A program made the position numbers and the translations under genes. Under the pieces are notes generated by a model. It ran no database searches, was not told the origin of the DNA, and was given only the letters and a program-made list of their open reading frames with translations. From the NCBI RefSeq assembly GCF_001042475.2, contig NZ_LECW02000004.1, forward strand, positions 515,440 to 579,439: a stretch of 64,000 bases of DNA. Direction: 5' to 3'. The DNA is from Bacillus glycinifermentans. GTDB taxonomy: Bacteria; Bacillota; Bacilli; Bacillales; Bacillaceae. Positions 26,837-38,338 of the stretch are shown piece by piece. Position 1 is the stretch's first letter; each line of letters begins with the position of its first letter.

Positions 26837-29062
26837 TTAGTCTTCCTTCGTTTTTTGTTTCGGTTTCTTTAATTCCCGGCCTTTCCAGACAAGCCAGATT
26901 TGGGCTGCGATGTACAGCGATGAATACACGCCGCTTAAAAGACCGATCAAGAGCGCGATCGAGAAGTTTCGAATCGACGGAGCGCCAAAAATGAGAAGCG
27001 TAATGACAACGATGACGACGGTCAGCACCGTATTCACCGAACGCGTGAATGTTTGCTGCAAGCTTAAGTTCACGATATGCGACAGATCGCTGAACGTTTT
27101 CGGCTTGCGTTTCTTCACATGCTCCCTGATTCTGTCAAATGTAACGATCGTATCGTTGATCGAATAACCGATAATGGTCAGCACCGCCGCAATGAACGTA
27201 ACATCAACCTCGAGCCTCGTGAGGCTGAAGACGGCGATGATGAAAAATGCGTCATACAGCAATGAAGCAATGGCCGCGATCGCCATCTTGTATTCGAAGC
27301 GGATCGATACGTACAAAATGATCCCGATCGAGGCGATGATCACCGCATAAAGCGCGTTTCTCGCCAGCTCCTTGCCGACGGTCGGCGATACGGTGCTTAC
27401 GTTCGGCTCGCTGCCGTATTTGTCTTTAAAATAGTTTTTCACTTCGGCAATTTTCTTTTGATTCGGTACGCCTACAAATCTTGCGACACCATGATTCTCT
27501 TTTTCTCCTGAAAGGACGATCGAATCGGGTTTAAGCCCGAGATGTTCAAAATCGCTTTCAAGCTGTTCGGTTGACAGCTTATGGCCGCTTTGAACTTCGA
27601 TTCTCGCACCGCTGGAGAAATCGATGCCGAGGTTCAGCCTGAATATAAGCAGAACGACGATTCCCGCGGCAAGGAGTACGCCGGAAAACGCGAAGAACCA
27701 TTTGCGTTTGCTGACAAAATCCCATTTGTCAAACGGTGTCGGCGGCTCTGTATTTTCATCTGTTTTCGCGATATCCAGAATATCCTTTTTCCGGACGCCG
27801 AACCAGCCTTTTTTCCTGTCGAGCCAGCGGCTTTCAACGAGCAGGCCGAGCAAAAATCTCGATAGGAAAACGGCCGTGACAAAGCTTGTCAAAATCGACA
27901 GAACGAGCATCGTCGCAAACCCTTTGACAGAGCTTGTCCCGAAGGCGAACAAAACGGCTCCGGCCAGTATCGTCGTAATGTTTGCGTCAAAAATCGTCGC
28001 GAACGACCGTCTGTTTCCTGCCCTGAAAGCGGAGCGAACCGATTTTCCGAGCTTGATCTCCTCTTTGATCCGCTCATAGGTAATAATGTTGGCGTCAACA
28101 GCCATACCGACCCCGAGGATAAGCGCCGCGATCCCCGGAAGCGTGAGAACGGCGTTCATCCAGTCAAAGATCTGCAGGGTGATGTAGATGTAGACGGACA
28201 GCGTAATGACTGCAATCAATCCAGGCAGACGGTAATAAAAAAGCATGAATAAGAAAATAATAGCGATACCTACAGCTCCGGCAAACACAGTATCGTGTAA
28301 AGCCTGTTCCCCAAACTGCGCACCGACTGATGTCGAGTACTTCTCCGTCAATTTGACGGGAAGGGCTCCGGCGTTCAAAATGCTCGCCATGTCTTTAGCT
28401 TCCTGAATCGTGAACTTCCCTTCGATCATAACGTCTGAGGTATTCAGCACCTGGCTTACGTTTGGCGCAGAAATATATTTGTGATCCGCCTTTTGCGATT
28501 CTTTCTTAAATGAATCGCCTTTTTTGTAGTCAAGCCAGATGACAAGCTGGTTATTCGGCTGCATGGCGAGGACTTTCTTCGTCACTTCGCCGAACTTGTC
28601 CGCATCCTTCAGCTTGATCGTAACGATCGGTTCATTCGTATCCGGCTTAAACGACTGCTTTGCGCCGTTTTCGACGAGATCCGAACCGTTCAGAAGCTCC
28701 TTGTCATTCGTATCCCTGAAGGTAAGCTCGGCCTGTGTTGATAAAATTTCCCGCGCCCTGTTCTGATTGTGGACGCCCGCAAGCTGAACCCTGATCCGGT
28801 TGTTTCCTTCAATTTGGATGTTCGGTTCGCTTACGCCCAGCACGTTCGCCCTTCTGTTCAGCGCCTCAACCGTGCTGACGAGGACGTCCCTGTTGATCTT
28901 ATCGCCTTTTTTGGCAGGGTGAACTTCATACAAAACTTCAAAGCCGCCTTGAAGGTCAAGGCCGAGACTTATGTTTTCGGCAGCCGGCTTCGTCAAAATT
29001 CCAAGTCCAGTACCGATCAATAGAACGGTAAGGAAAAACGCAATCAAGCGTCCTTTTTTCAT
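26837..29062 (-). CDS. secDF: Fused protein translocase subunit SecDF
   Basis: 741 residues with 12 expected membrane helices: the SecD half (LGLDLQGGFEVLYEV; first periplasmic domain; GVGMAVDANIITYERI) fused to the SecF half (LGIDFSSGARIEVQ; GYSINDTIVTFDRIREH). It pulls preproteins out of the Sec channel using the proton gradient. The fusion is normal for Bacillus. The ATG is followed by MKKGRLIAF. Ends in a strong terminator, and comN lies just upstream. Confidence 0.96.
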   Translation of the reverse strand: MKKGRLIAFFLTVLLIGTGLGILTKPAAENISLGLDLQGGFEVLYEVHPAKKGDKINRDVLVSTVEALNRRANVLGVSEPNIQIEGNNRIRVQLAGVHNQNRAREILSTQAELTFRDTNDKELLNGSDLVENGAKQSFKPDTNEPIVTIKLKDADKFGEVTKKVLAMQPNNQLVIWLDYKKGDSFKKESQKADHKYISAPNVSQVLNTSDVMIEGKFTIQEAKDMASILNAGALPVKLTEKYSTSVGAQFGEQALHDTVFAGAVGIAIIFLFMLFYYRLPGLIAVITLSVYIYITLQIFDWMNAVLTLPGIAALILGVGMAVDANIITYERIKEEIKLGKSVRSAFRAGNRRSFATIFDANITTILAGAVLFAFGTSSVKGFATMLVLSILTSFVTAVFLSRFLLGLLVESRWLDRKKGWFGVRKKDILDIAKTDENTEPPTPFDKWDFVSKRKWFFAFSGVLLAAGIVVLLIFRLNLGIDFSSGARIEVQSGHKLSTEQLESDFEHLGLKPDSIVLSGEKENHGVARFVGVPNQKKIAEVKNYFKDKYGSEPNVSTVSPTVGKELARNALYAVIIASIGIILYVSIRFEYKMAIAAIASLLYDAFFIIAVFSLTRLEVDVTFIAAVLTIIGYSINDTIVTFDRIREHVKKRKPKTFSDLSHIVNLSLQQTFTRSVNTVLTVVIVVITLLIFGAPSIRNFSIALLIGLLSGVYSSLYIAAQIWLVWKGRELKKPKQKTKED

Positions 29063-29101
29063 TATGTATTTCCTCCTTAAATCAACCCAAAAAATCGACG
29101 G

Positions 29102-29398
29102 TCATTTCAGCAGCTCGTCGAGCATGTCCTGCCCTTCTTTGCTGTCGAGTAAATTAGACGTTTTAAACGATTCTACGGTTGCATAGTTCATAAATTCGCC
29201 AATTTTCACTGATAAAATATCGCCAGCCAGCTGATGAATTTGGACATCCTTATGATTCTTCCATTTCTTATTCAATAAGTATGACCACAATTCCTTTATT
29301 TCAATATCATCATAACCCAGGATCATAAATTCTTCCAGCTTGCTGAGAAGAAAAGGCTTTAAGTGGTCTTTATACATATCAGCCGGATGTTTGTCCAT
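29102..29398 (-). CDS. comN: Post-transcriptional competence regulator ComN
   Basis: 98 residues from the ATG at 29398 (MDKHPADMYKDHLKPFLLSK), matching the length of B. subtilis ComN (YrzD). Mostly helical and hydrophilic, no membrane segment. In B. subtilis it acts on comE mRNA and is brought to the division site by DivIVA. AAAGGAG lies 11 bases upstream; a Met 7 codons earlier overlaps that site and is rejected. About 40 bp upstream of secDF on the same strand. Confidence 0.85.
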   Translation of the reverse strand: MDKHPADMYKDHLKPFLLSKLEEFMILGYDDIEIKELWSYLLNKKWKNHKDVQIHQLAGDILSVKIGEFMNYATVESFKTSNLLDSKEGQDMLDELLK

Positions 29399-29513
29399 GC
29401 AAAGCCACGCTCCTTTCATATTTTTTCAGAGAGACTTGTCATGCTTGGACGATGTATGCGCATATCTTATTGTATATGATTAAAGGTTGTTTGAGAAGGC
29501 AGGGGACTAAGAA

Positions 29514-31067
29514 ATGACCAAGCAAACGTTTTTAAAAGGCACGCTCATTTTAATAGCAGCAGGTTTGATTACGAGAATGCTCGGCTTTATCAACCGGATC
29601 GTGATCGCAAGATTCATCGGCGAGGAAGGCGTAGGCCTTTACATGATGGCGGCACCGACGTTTTTCCTTGCGGTGACCCTTACCCAATTCGGCCTCCCCG
29701 TCGCCATCAGCAAGCTCGTGGCGGAAGCTGAAGCCAGGGGCGACCACAGGAAGACGAAACAGATTTTAGTCATGTCGCTGGCGATTACGGGCGTGCTCAG
29801 CGCGCTCATTACCCCGGTGTTCCTTATTTATGCGCCGCTGATGGCCGAAACGCTTTTTACGGATGAAAGAACGCTTTATCCGCTTTTGGCTGTCACGCCG
29901 GTCGTCCCCATTATCGCAGTTTCCAGCGTGCTGAGAGGCTATTTTCAAGGAAAGCAGAATATGAGGCCGCTTGCCGTTTCCCAAGTCCTTGAACAGATCG
30001 TCCGCATCTCGCTTGTGGCCGTCTGCACAACGGCATTTCTGCCGTTCGGCATCGAATTTGCGGCAGCCGGGGCGATGCTGTCTTCCGTCTTCGGCGAACT
30101 CGCTTCCCTGCTTTATTTGTTTATCGCTTTTAAATATAAAAAGAAAATCAGAATTCGAAAACGGTTTTTCCAGTCATTGAAATCGGGGCGGAGCACGTTT
30201 TTTGAGCTGATGAGCGTCTCGCTTCCGACGACCGGCAGCCGGTTTATCGGGAACTTGTCCTGGTTCTTTGAACCGATCGTTGTCGCTCAGAGCCTCGCAA
30301 TTGCAGGCATCGCCGCTTCAGCGGCAACCAGCCAGTACGGGGAGCTGACGGGATTCGCCTTGACGCTGCTCACCCTTCCGAGCTTTATTACGTATTCGTT
30401 GTCAACGGCGCTCGTTCCCGCCATCAGCGAAGGGATTGAACAGAAAAAAATGCACATCGTCGAATACCGGCTCGAACAGGCGATGAGGCTTTGCCTGTTA
30501 AGCGGGGGAATTTCGGTTGTGATCCTGTTTTCATATGCGGATGAGCTTGTCAGCGTGATGTACGGATCGACAAACGCTTCCATCTATGTCAAAGTCATGG
30601 CTCCGCTCTTTTTATTTTATTACTTCCAGGGGCCACTTCAGGCCGTTTTGCAGGCATTAAATTTGGCCGGTGCGGCGATGATGAACAGCCTGGTCGGAGC
30701 GGTCGTCAAAACGGGGCTGATTTTCGTGCTCGCTTCACGGCCTTCGCTCGGCATCATGGGGGCTGCACTGGCAATCGTCACCGGCATGATCCTTGTTACG
30801 CTTCTGCATGCGGCGACGGTCAGCAAAGTCCTCCCCATCAGCATCAATCTGAAGGAATACATGCTGTCGTTTGCCGTCATTTTCATATCCGGCTGGATGA
30901 GCTTGTGGATGAAACAGCACCTTTTCCTTGAGCAGTCCGAACCGGTGCGCCTCCTCTTTTGCGTCATGCTTTCGAGCTTTCTGTATATGTTCCTATTGAT
31001 CGCGTTCAGGCTTATCAAAAAAGAGGAAATCCAGCGGTTTCCTCCGTTCGGCCGCTGGATTTCGTAG
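29514..31067 (+). CDS. spoVB: Stage V sporulation protein B, MOP flippase family
   Basis: 517 residues, about 14 membrane helices, with the polysaccharide-exporter signature GLITRMLGFINRIVIARFIGEEGVGLYM at the N terminus. Needed for the spore cortex in B. subtilis, presumably by flipping lipid II. Upstream, CATATCTT (29461-29468) with GTCATGC 18 bp before it resembles a sigma-E promoter, fitting a mother-cell gene. The final codons lie in a long inverted repeat (AAATCCAGCGG / CCGCTGGATTT, 31027-31062) that may serve as terminator against yrbG. Confidence 0.92.
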   Translation: MTKQTFLKGTLILIAAGLITRMLGFINRIVIARFIGEEGVGLYMMAAPTFFLAVTLTQFGLPVAISKLVAEAEARGDHRKTKQILVMSLAITGVLSALITPVFLIYAPLMAETLFTDERTLYPLLAVTPVVPIIAVSSVLRGYFQGKQNMRPLAVSQVLEQIVRISLVAVCTTAFLPFGIEFAAAGAMLSSVFGELASLLYLFIAFKYKKKIRIRKRFFQSLKSGRSTFFELMSVSLPTTGSRFIGNLSWFFEPIVVAQSLAIAGIAASAATSQYGELTGFALTLLTLPSFITYSLSTALVPAISEGIEQKKMHIVEYRLEQAMRLCLLSGGISVVILFSYADELVSVMYGSTNASIYVKVMAPLFLFYYFQGPLQAVLQALNLAGAAMMNSLVGAVVKTGLIFVLASRPSLGIMGAALAIVTGMILVTLLHAATVSKVLPISINLKEYMLSFAVIFISGWMSLWMKQHLFLEQSEPVRLLFCVMLSSFLYMFLLIAFRLIKKEEIQRFPPFGRWIS

Positions 31068-31071
31068 CTTG

Positions 31072-31722
31072 TTACGGTTTGTGTTCATCTTTAAGGTCAA
31101 TAAAAAAAGAGCCGTTGTGATACGTGCAGAAAGAAATGCCGGAAAGGCTGAGGTACCCCTTTTTTTCGAGCATTCGCTCAAGCCATTTACGATCTTTTCC
31201 AATCTGTTCTAAATGTTCATGTTGAATGATTCCGTCAACAATAAGCGGCAGTTCAATCCGGCTGTCTGTACGGTCTTTTGTAAACACCGAAAGCTCGCCG
31301 GTCGGCTCCAGTATCGCATATGATACATCCGCAATCCGCTCGATGTTCTTTTCTCTCAGCTGTGTTAAGAGGTCGTCGAAGTTATAGCGCTGGCTTCTCA
31401 TCGCCCGTTCGTCAATCTTTCCGCGGTCGATGATAATCGTCGGTTTTCCATCGAGAAGATGGCGGATTTTTTGGCTTTTCAGCGACAAGTATGCAAAAAA
31501 TACTTGGATCAATGTCAATACAAGGATCGGCACGATCGTATGAAAAATGTTGTCGTCGATTTTTTCAATGGCCAGAACAGCAATTTCGGCCATCATAATG
31601 AATACGACGAGATCCAGTATGCTCAGCTCTCCTATTTCTCGTTTTCCCATTAAACGGAACAGGACGAGAATGAGGACATACAAAAAGATCGTCCGAAATA
31701 CAAGAGTGAGGACCTCTTCCAA
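31072..31722 (-). CDS. yrbG: YetF/DUF421 family membrane protein YrbG
   Basis: 216 residues with three N-terminal membrane helices (about 10-85) and a soluble YetF domain ([44 protein letters not shown]). Related proteins (YetF, YdfR) are anchored germination or stress proteins of unclear function. Convergent with spoVB: only 4 bases lie between the two stop codons. Confidence 0.85.
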   Translation of the reverse strand: MEEVLTLVFRTIFLYVLILVLFRLMGKREIGELSILDLVVFIMMAEIAVLAIEKIDDNIFHTIVPILVLTLIQVFFAYLSLKSQKIRHLLDGKPTIIIDRGKIDERAMRSQRYNFDDLLTQLREKNIERIADVSYAILEPTGELSVFTKDRTDSRIELPLIVDGIIQHEHLEQIGKDRKWLERMLEKKGYLSLSGISFCTYHNGSFFIDLKDEHKP

Positions 31723-31877
31723 AACGGCCGCCTCCTTTTTCTGAACCTTTTTGTCATAGCGTTTGTTAAAAACGTGCTTTTATGTACAAAAAGCAGGGAA
31801 GGGCTTAGTCTATTTCGGGACCGGCCCGAATACATTTAAAAAGACGAGCCCATCCATTTCCAGAAAGGAGGTATGTG

Positions 31878-32261
31878 ATGAACGAGCCAAAACAAGTAGG
31901 CAAAGGGATCCTGTACAGCTTGGTCGTGATGTTTGCGCTCATGTTTGCGGGAAGCCTTGTGGTGTCTCTTTTACTAACATTAACATCATTAACGGAAAGC
32001 TCATTCAGCTGGTTCATTACCGCCATATCTTTTATTACGTTGTTCATCGGCGGCTTTATTTCGGGAGGGAAAGCAAAGGAAAAAGGATGGCTGATCGGGG
32101 CCTTGACAGCCCTTTGCTTCTCGCTTACGGTGCTCTTGTTTCAATATCTGGGCTTCGGCGAGGCTTTCAATGTCAAGCAGGTGCTGTACCATGCAGGGTT
32201 CATGGGCGTCAGCGCGCTGGGCGGGATATTCGGGGTCAATCTTCACGGGAGCCGCGCCTAG
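31878..32261 (+). CDS. yrzE: TIGR04086-type membrane protein YrzE
   Basis: About 127 residues with four membrane helices and almost no loops; two glycine-rich turns (FIGGFISGGKAKEKG; GVSALGGIFGVNL). The AAAGGAGG site (31863-31870) fits the ATG at 31878 better than the GTG just before it. Function unknown. It is convergent with yajC across a terminator hairpin. Confidence 0.8.
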   Translation: MNEPKQVGKGILYSLVVMFALMFAGSLVVSLLLTLTSLTESSFSWFITAISFITLFIGGFISGGKAKEKGWLIGALTALCFSLTVLLFQYLGFGEAFNVKQVLYHAGFMGVSALGGIFGVNLHGSRA

Positions 32262-32271
32262 GGAGACCGAG

Positions 32272-32305
32272 AAAAAGCGAGGGAGCGGATGAACTCCGCT
32301 CCCTC
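32272..32305 (-). terminator. Terminator of the tgt-yajC run
   Basis: Minus-strand GAGGGAGCGGA and TCCGCTCCCTC flank a short loop, followed by GCTTTTTC. It lies between the convergent yrzE and yajC genes. Confidence 0.8.
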
Positions 32306-32339
32306 ACATTTGCTTATGTATAAGCATGCTTATCGTTCC

Positions 32340-32600
32340 CTATTCGGCTGCCGCCTCTCTGATTGCGCGGCGGTCGAATGTCAGACGTGTACCATCGCCG
32401 GTTTTGATCACAACTTTCTCTTCGTCAATCGAATCGACGATACCGTGCAGGCCGCCGATCGTTACGACCTTATCCCCTTTTTTCAGCTCCTCCTGCATTT
32501 GACGGACAGCTTTCTGCTGCTTTTGCTGAGGGCGGATCAACAGGAAATAAAGAACCGCAAACATTAAAATAATCGGAAGTAATGTTCCAAGCATCTCCAT
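32340..32600 (-). CDS. yajC: Preprotein translocase subunit YajC
   Basis: 86 residues: one N-terminal membrane helix (about 5-23), the family motif FLLIRPQQKQQKA and a basic cytoplasmic tail with GDKVVTIGGLHGIV. In other bacteria YajC joins SecDF. Here it lies downstream of tgt, the usual bacterial order queA-tgt-yajC, about 3 kb from secDF. Called yrbF in B. subtilis. Confidence 0.92.
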   Translation of the reverse strand: MEMLGTLLPIILMFAVLYFLLIRPQQKQQKAVRQMQEELKKGDKVVTIGGLHGIVDSIDEEKVVIKTGDGTRLTFDRRAIREAAAE

Positions 32601-32650
32601 TATTTTTTCACCCCTTTCAATTGGTTTTATCGCTTACCTCGTTTATGCGG

Positions 32651-33823
<1,173 letters not shown>

Positions 33824-34852
33824 TTATTGAATCAACATGGCATCTCCAAAGCTGAAGAAGCGGTATTCGTGTTCAACGGCTGTTCTGTATGCGGAAAGGA
33901 TGTGCTCCCTGCCCGCAAGCGCGCTGACAAGCATGATAAGTGACGATTTTGGGAGATGGAAGTTCGTAATCATCCCGTCTATAGCCTTAAACGTATATCC
34001 CGGATAAATAAAGATAGACGTCCAGCCTCTTGCTTCCTTGAAGCGCCCGTCATTCTCAGATGCGATCGTTTCAAGGGTTCTCGTCGATGTCGTACCGACG
34101 GAAATAATCCGTCCCCCGTCCTCTTTGACACGGTTTAAGATCGCGGCTGTTTCTTCCGTCATTTCATAAAACTCAGCATGCATGTCATGCTCTTCGACAT
34201 TGTCCGCACTGACGGGCCTGAACGTTCCGAGTCCTACGTGAAGCGTGATAAATGCAATCTGCACGCCTTTTTCCTCGAGCTCTTTTAAAATCTCTTCCGT
34301 AAAATGCAGCCCGGCCGTCGGCGCAGCAGCAGAACCTTGTTTCTTGGAGTACACCGTTTGGTAGCGCTCCTTATCATCGAGCTGTTCTTTAATGTAAGGA
34401 GGAAGCGGCATTTCGCCGAGCGAATCAAGCACTTCGTAAAAAATCCCTTCATAGCGGAACTCGATTTTTCTTCCTCCGTGATCGAGCTCTTCCTTGCAGA
34501 CCGCCGTCAGGCGGCCGTCGCCGAACGTCAGGACTGTGCCCTTTTTGACCCGCTTGGCGGGTTTGACAAGCGTCTCCCACACGTCGCCTTCCTCCTGCTT
34601 TAACAGCAGGACTTCAACCTTGGCACCCGTTTCTTCTTTGATGCCGAACAGGCGCGCAGGCAGAACCCTCGTATCGTTCAGCACGAGTAAATCGCCCGGG
34701 TTCAAAAAATCGATGATGTGCTTAAAAGAACTGTGGGTAATGTCCCCCGTTTTTTTGTCAAGCACCATCAGCCGCGAAGCGTCCCGCTCTTTTAATGGAA
34801 CCTGGGCGATGAGACGCTCCGGCAGATCAAAATCAAACAAATCCACTTTCAT
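33824..34852 (-). CDS. queA: S-adenosylmethionine:tRNA ribosyltransferase-isomerase
   Basis: 342 residues. Transfers and isomerises the ribose of SAM onto preQ1-tRNA to give epoxyqueuosine. Conserved LINDTRV-type segment ([12 protein letters not shown]), [13 protein letters not shown] and [14 protein letters not shown] are seen. The ATG at 34852 is chosen because TAAGGTG lies 7 bases upstream; the GTG three codons earlier overlaps the site. Between yrzS and tgt. Confidence 0.95.
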   Translation of the reverse strand: MKVDLFDFDLPERLIAQVPLKERDASRLMVLDKKTGDITHSSFKHIIDFLNPGDLLVLNDTRVLPARLFGIKEETGAKVEVLLLKQEEGDVWETLVKPAKRVKKGTVLTFGDGRLTAVCKEELDHGGRKIEFRYEGIFYEVLDSLGEMPLPPYIKEQLDDKERYQTVYSKKQGSAAAPTAGLHFTEEILKELEEKGVQIAFITLHVGLGTFRPVSADNVEEHDMHAEFYEMTEETAAILNRVKEDGGRIISVGTTSTRTLETIASENDGRFKEARGWTSIFIYPGYTFKAIDGMITNFHLPKSSLIMLVSALAGREHILSAYRTAVEHEYRFFSFGDAMLIQ

Positions 34853-34884
34853 TTTTTTCACCTTATTCTATCTGTACTTATGCC

Positions 34885-35085
34885 TCACTTCATCCGTCCG
34901 AAGATCGAGAACAACACGGACAGGATGATGCTGATGACAATACACGTGACAACGGGAAAGAAAAATGTCACATTCCCTTTTTTTACAAAAATATCCCCCG
35001 GCAGCTTGCCGATGATTTGCATGAATAAACCGACGGCAAAAATGACAGCGCCAAGCAGCATCAGCATTTTTGGAAAGTCAGTCAT
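34885..35085 (-). CDS. yrzS: DUF2905 membrane mini-protein YrzS
   Basis: 66 residues with two membrane helices and the DUF2905 motif [21 protein letters not shown]. The ATG at 35085 follows a GGAGG site located inside the end of ruvB, and it overlaps the ruvB stop by 8 bases, implying coupled translation. The function is unknown. Its conserved place between ruvB and queA is the main clue. Confidence 0.85.
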   Translation of the reverse strand: MTDFPKMLMLLGAVIFAVGLFMQIIGKLPGDIFVKKGNVTFFFPVVTCIVISIILSVLFSIFGRMK

Positions 35086-36082
35086 GTCTTGGAACCTCCA
35101 TTTTAAAATGGGTGTAAACATCAGGCGTCACGATGCGTCCCCGCGGAGTCCTTTGGATGAATCCGATTTGAAGAAGATACGGCTCATACACATCTTCAAT
35201 CGTATGGGATTCCTCTCCGATCGTGGCTGAGATCGTATCGATGCCTACAGGGCCGCCGCCAAATTTTTCGATCATGCCCATTAAAAGCTTGCGGTCGATG
35301 TGGTCGAGCCCGAGCCTGTCAACTTGAAGGCGCTCAAGCGCGTCAACCGCCACCTCTTCCGTTATGGAGCTGTTGCCGAGAACCTGGGCAAAATCTCTGA
35401 CCCTTCTTAAGAGCCTGTTGGCAATCCGCGGCGTCCCCCTTGACCGCCTTGCAATCTCCCGGGCGGAGAGGGGGTCGATGTCGACTCCGAACAGTTCCGC
35501 CGTTCTCTCGACGATGTCTGACAGCTCGTCTTGCGTATAGTACTCAAGCCTTGACAAAACGCCGAACCTGTCTCTGAGTGGCGCTGTCAATAGCCCTACC
35601 CTTGTGGTCGCGCCGACGAGCGTAAAAGGCGGAAGGTCGAGCCTGACGGAACGGGCGGACGGCCCTTTTCCGATGACGATATCAAGACAGAAATCTTCCA
35701 TTGCCGGATACAGTACCTCTTCTATCGAACGATGCAGCCGGTGGATTTCGTCAATGAATAAAACATCGCCAGGTTCAAGCGCCGTCAGGATCGCCGCCAA
35801 ATCGCCGGGGCGTTCGATCGCAGGTCCTGATGTCGTGCGGATGTTCACTCCCATTTCGTTTGCGATGATTGCGGCAAGCGTCGTTTTTCCCAGTCCTGGA
35901 GGTCCGTACAGCAGGACATGGTCCAGCGTCTCCTCCCTCATTTTCGCAGCTTCGATGAAGATTCTGAGATTATCTTTGACCTTTTCCTGGCCGATGTACT
36001 GAGCCAGTTTTTGCGGCCTCAAACTTAGCTCAATCGCTGATTCATGGTTGTCTAGTTCACTTGATACGAGCCGCTCATCCAT
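35078..36082 (-). CDS. ruvB: Holliday junction branch-migration motor RuvB
   Basis: AAA+ ATPase of 334 residues. Walker [11 protein letters not shown] is at 60-69, Walker [10 protein letters not shown], sensor 1 GATTRVGLL, the arginine finger in the APLRDRFG stretch, and the C-terminal winged helix with [10 protein letters not shown]. The start at 36082 is chosen because AAGGTG lies 6 bases before it. RuvB works with RuvA, encoded 10 bp upstream; both lie under the LexA box at 36764. Confidence 0.96.
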   Translation of the reverse strand: MDERLVSSELDNHESAIELSLRPQKLAQYIGQEKVKDNLRIFIEAAKMREETLDHVLLYGPPGLGKTTLAAIIANEMGVNIRTTSGPAIERPGDLAAILTALEPGDVLFIDEIHRLHRSIEEVLYPAMEDFCLDIVIGKGPSARSVRLDLPPFTLVGATTRVGLLTAPLRDRFGVLSRLEYYTQDELSDIVERTAELFGVDIDPLSAREIARRSRGTPRIANRLLRRVRDFAQVLGNSSITEEVAVDALERLQVDRLGLDHIDRKLLMGMIEKFGGGPVGIDTISATIGEESHTIEDVYEPYLLQIGFIQRTPRGRIVTPDVYTHFKMEVPRHD

Positions 36083-36092
36083 GAACATCACC

Positions 36093-36698
36093 TTACTTTA
36101 ATAGTTTTTGCAGTGCTTTTTTGACATATTGATCTGTCGAAAGCGCCTCTTCTTTTTTCAGGTGAGGCTGCACTTTTTTAATCTCGCGCTCGGAGTAGCC
36201 GAGCGCGCTTAACGCTTCGAGCGCTTCTTCAAGGGCGGTTGCCGCTTCATGCGCCTGTTCACGCTCCTCATGATTGAACAGGCTTGCCGCCATCGCCGGG
36301 GCGACGTCCGCCAATTTCCCTTTTAGATCGAGAATGATCTGTCTCGCTGTTTTCTTTCCAACACCGGGGAATTTGACGAGAAACGCTTCGTCCTCATTTT
36401 CAATCGCTTCAATGACGGCCCCGGGATCGCCGGAAGCAAGGATAGCAAGCGCTCCTTTAGGGCCGATTCCCGTTACATCAAGCAGCTTTGCAAACAGCAT
36501 TCTTTCTTCCCTTGTTGAAAACCCGTACAGAGAAGACGCGTCTTCCCTGATGTAATGATATGTATAAATCGTTTCTTCGTTGTTTTCTTTATAAATAAAC
36601 GGATTCGGCGTAAAGATCTGGTATCCGATTCCGCCGTTTTCAATAACGATATATTGGGGCGATACATATGCAATGGTCCCCTTGACAAATTCGATCAA
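36093..36698 (-). CDS. ruvA: Holliday junction DNA helicase subunit RuvA
   Basis: 201 residues: OB fold ([24 protein letters not shown]), paired helix-hairpin-helix motifs ([36 protein letters not shown]) and the C-terminal domain that touches RuvB ([17 protein letters not shown]). It binds the four-way junction. The AGAGGTGAATG region sets the start. First gene of ruvAB, preceded by a TGTTACAAT extended -10 (36727-36735) and a LexA box. Confidence 0.96.
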   Translation of the reverse strand: MIEFVKGTIAYVSPQYIVIENGGIGYQIFTPNPFIYKENNEETIYTYHYIREDASSLYGFSTREERMLFAKLLDVTGIGPKGALAILASGDPGAVIEAIENEDEAFLVKFPGVGKKTARQIILDLKGKLADVAPAMAASLFNHEEREQAHEAATALEEALEALSALGYSEREIKKVQPHLKKEEALSTDQYVKKALQKLLK

Positions 36699-36763
36699 CG
36701 TTCATTCACCTCTTTGACTGCTCTTCATTGTAACATAAAACAGGCAAAGCTAGAATGAAAAAG

Positions 36764-36777
36764 TTAACATATGTTCG
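36764..36777 (-). promoter_or_regulatory. LexA (SOS) box upstream of ruvA
   Basis: Minus-strand CGAACATATGTTAA fits the Bacillus SOS consensus CGAACRNRYGTTYC except for the last two bases. It lies about 30 bp upstream of the ruvA -10 element. DNA-damage control of ruvAB is established in B. subtilis. Confidence 0.75.
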
Positions 36778-36815
36778 CCGAGACGGAAGAAGTACGGTTA
36801 CGCTAATCACTTAAA

Positions 36816-36840
36816 AAAAGACATAACGGTGTCATGTCTT
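36816..36840 (-). terminator. Terminator at the end of bofC
   Basis: AAGACAT, 9-base loop, ATGTCTT then TTTTT on the minus strand. The upstream arm overlaps the last codons of bofC. Confidence 0.75.
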
Positions 36841-37368
36841 CATATCCTTTACATGATGCTTGCTTCCGGACGATTTCACAGCCTCAATGACGTGTTCAAA
36901 TTCCTTTTTCGTCCGATATGGAATGCCTTTTTGAAGATCCTCGGCCATGCGGCTTTCAAGCCGTTTTATATCAATCTGAAAAAAGGATTGTATCGGCTCT
37001 GATAAAACGTCAGGACGTCCGTGAAACGTTGAAATGACGCCTTCTTCTGTCACGCCGATATAACCGTTCGTTTTGCTGAGCGGTGAGATGTCATCGACTT
37101 GCTTGCGAAGCAGGATAAAGCCCTTTTTTTGATCAACAAGCCGCCATCCTTTGTATGCAGCTTTCACATCCTCCGCTTTGCCGATGGTTTCTTCTCGATT
37201 TTCGATGCCTACATCGCCGTCCAAATACACTTTTTCAAACTGGATGTGAACTTTTTGATCTGCGGCCGGATCGTTTGCCGAAGCCTTTTGCTGAAAGATA
37301 AAAACGATAGCAAGAGACAAACCTCCTAGCATAAAACCGATTTTCTTCCGCGTTTTCCGGCTGTTCAT
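36832..37368 (-). CDS. bofC: Intercompartmental signalling protein BofC
   Basis: 178 residues with an N-terminal signal or anchor helix (about 9-30, ending KASA), then the two BofC domains (VHIQFEKVYLDGDVGIENREE; the C-terminal FFQIDIKRLES region). It is made in the forespore, secreted to the intermembrane space, and restrains activation of the SpoIVFB pathway through SpoIVB. Its partners spoIVFA and spoIVFB are at 54-56 kb in this window. AGAAGGTG precedes the ATG. Confidence 0.9.
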   Translation of the reverse strand: MNSRKTRKKIGFMLGGLSLAIVFIFQQKASANDPAADQKVHIQFEKVYLDGDVGIENREETIGKAEDVKAAYKGWRLVDQKKGFILLRKQVDDISPLSKTNGYIGVTEEGVISTFHGRPDVLSEPIQSFFQIDIKRLESRMAEDLQKGIPYRTKKEFEHVIEAVKSSGSKHHVKDMKT

Positions 37369-37625
37369 TACATCACCTTCTTTTTGCCTTCACGATTTTA
37401 CCCATAGTTTGACCAACGCGTTTGGAATTTAACCGCTTCCTGCTGTTTATAAGAAAATGCGCATGAGGGAGCGGAGAATTATTTTACAGGCTGTTTACAA
37501 TTGTTACTTTTCCAGTGAATCATCTTGATTCCAAGCATTTAGGATGCAAAGTCGCCCATTCTCATGTATAAACAACAATATAGAGTTTTCTTTTTTGAGC
37601 CCCTAAAAAAGAAGGTGAACGTAAC

Positions 37626-38273
37626 GTGACGAAAGCGCAAACCTTTGCAGAAGCCGTCGTATATGACACGAAAAAAAAATTTAACAAGCTTGTCCAAAAA
37701 CCTGATGAAATAAAATTAATCGGGAAAGGAAGAAGCGCTTATGTTTTCAAACTGAACGATCAGGGAAAAGAGATGGCGCTGAAGGTCTTTTTCCCCGAAT
37801 TTCAAAAAACCGCCGAAAAAGAAGCGGAGATATACAAAAGGCTGTCAGGGTCTTCCTATTATCCGGATATTTATGAAACGGGTCGCTCATATATTTTAAT
37901 GGAGTATATTAAGGGCCATACGTTTTATGAGTGTTTACATCAAGGCATTCCTATCGATGATGAAATGGTGATGGAAGTCGACCGGGCTCTACACGATGCG
38001 CGGCTGGCCGGATTAAATCCGTCTGACATTCACCTCCGCAATCTGATCTTGACACCGTCAGGACGAGTAAAAGTCATCGATGTCGCCAGATTTACGCAAA
38101 CGAAACAATGCACACAGTGGGATGACTTAAAAACAGCTTATCAAATCTTTTATAAAAAAAACGGATTCCCGCAAAAGCTCCCAAAATGTTGGATGGAATT
38201 GATCTCTTTTCTTTACAAACGAAGCTGGCTGCAAAAACAATGGGCCGCCAGAAAAAATAAATTTCTTTCATAA
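37626..38273 (+). CDS. yrzF: Protein-kinase-like YrzF
   Basis: 215 residues with a minimal kinase fold: a glycine-loop-like GKGRSAYVFKL, the lysine in MALKVFFPE, hinge YILMEYIKG, and a catalytic-loop region NPSDIHLRNLIL followed by VIDVARF where kinases have HRD and DFG. The HRD arginine is replaced and DFG reads DVA, so activity is uncertain. It starts with GTG behind GAAGGTG. B. subtilis YrzF has the same length. Confidence 0.85.
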   Translation: MTKAQTFAEAVVYDTKKKFNKLVQKPDEIKLIGKGRSAYVFKLNDQGKEMALKVFFPEFQKTAEKEAEIYKRLSGSSYYPDIYETGRSYILMEYIKGHTFYECLHQGIPIDDEMVMEVDRALHDARLAGLNPSDIHLRNLILTPSGRVKVIDVARFTQTKQCTQWDDLKTAYQIFYKKNGFPQKLPKCWMELISFLYKRSWLQKQWAARKNKFLS

Positions 38274-38338
38274 AGCAAAAGAAAATGAAACCCGGCCGGC
38301 GCTCCAGCCGTATGCCTTTTATGAAAGGAGAGGCGAGA

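Noticed and set aside
36832..38280. Search for csbX next to bofC
   Set aside because: No transporter-like frame is present; the region goes from bofC to yrzF directly.
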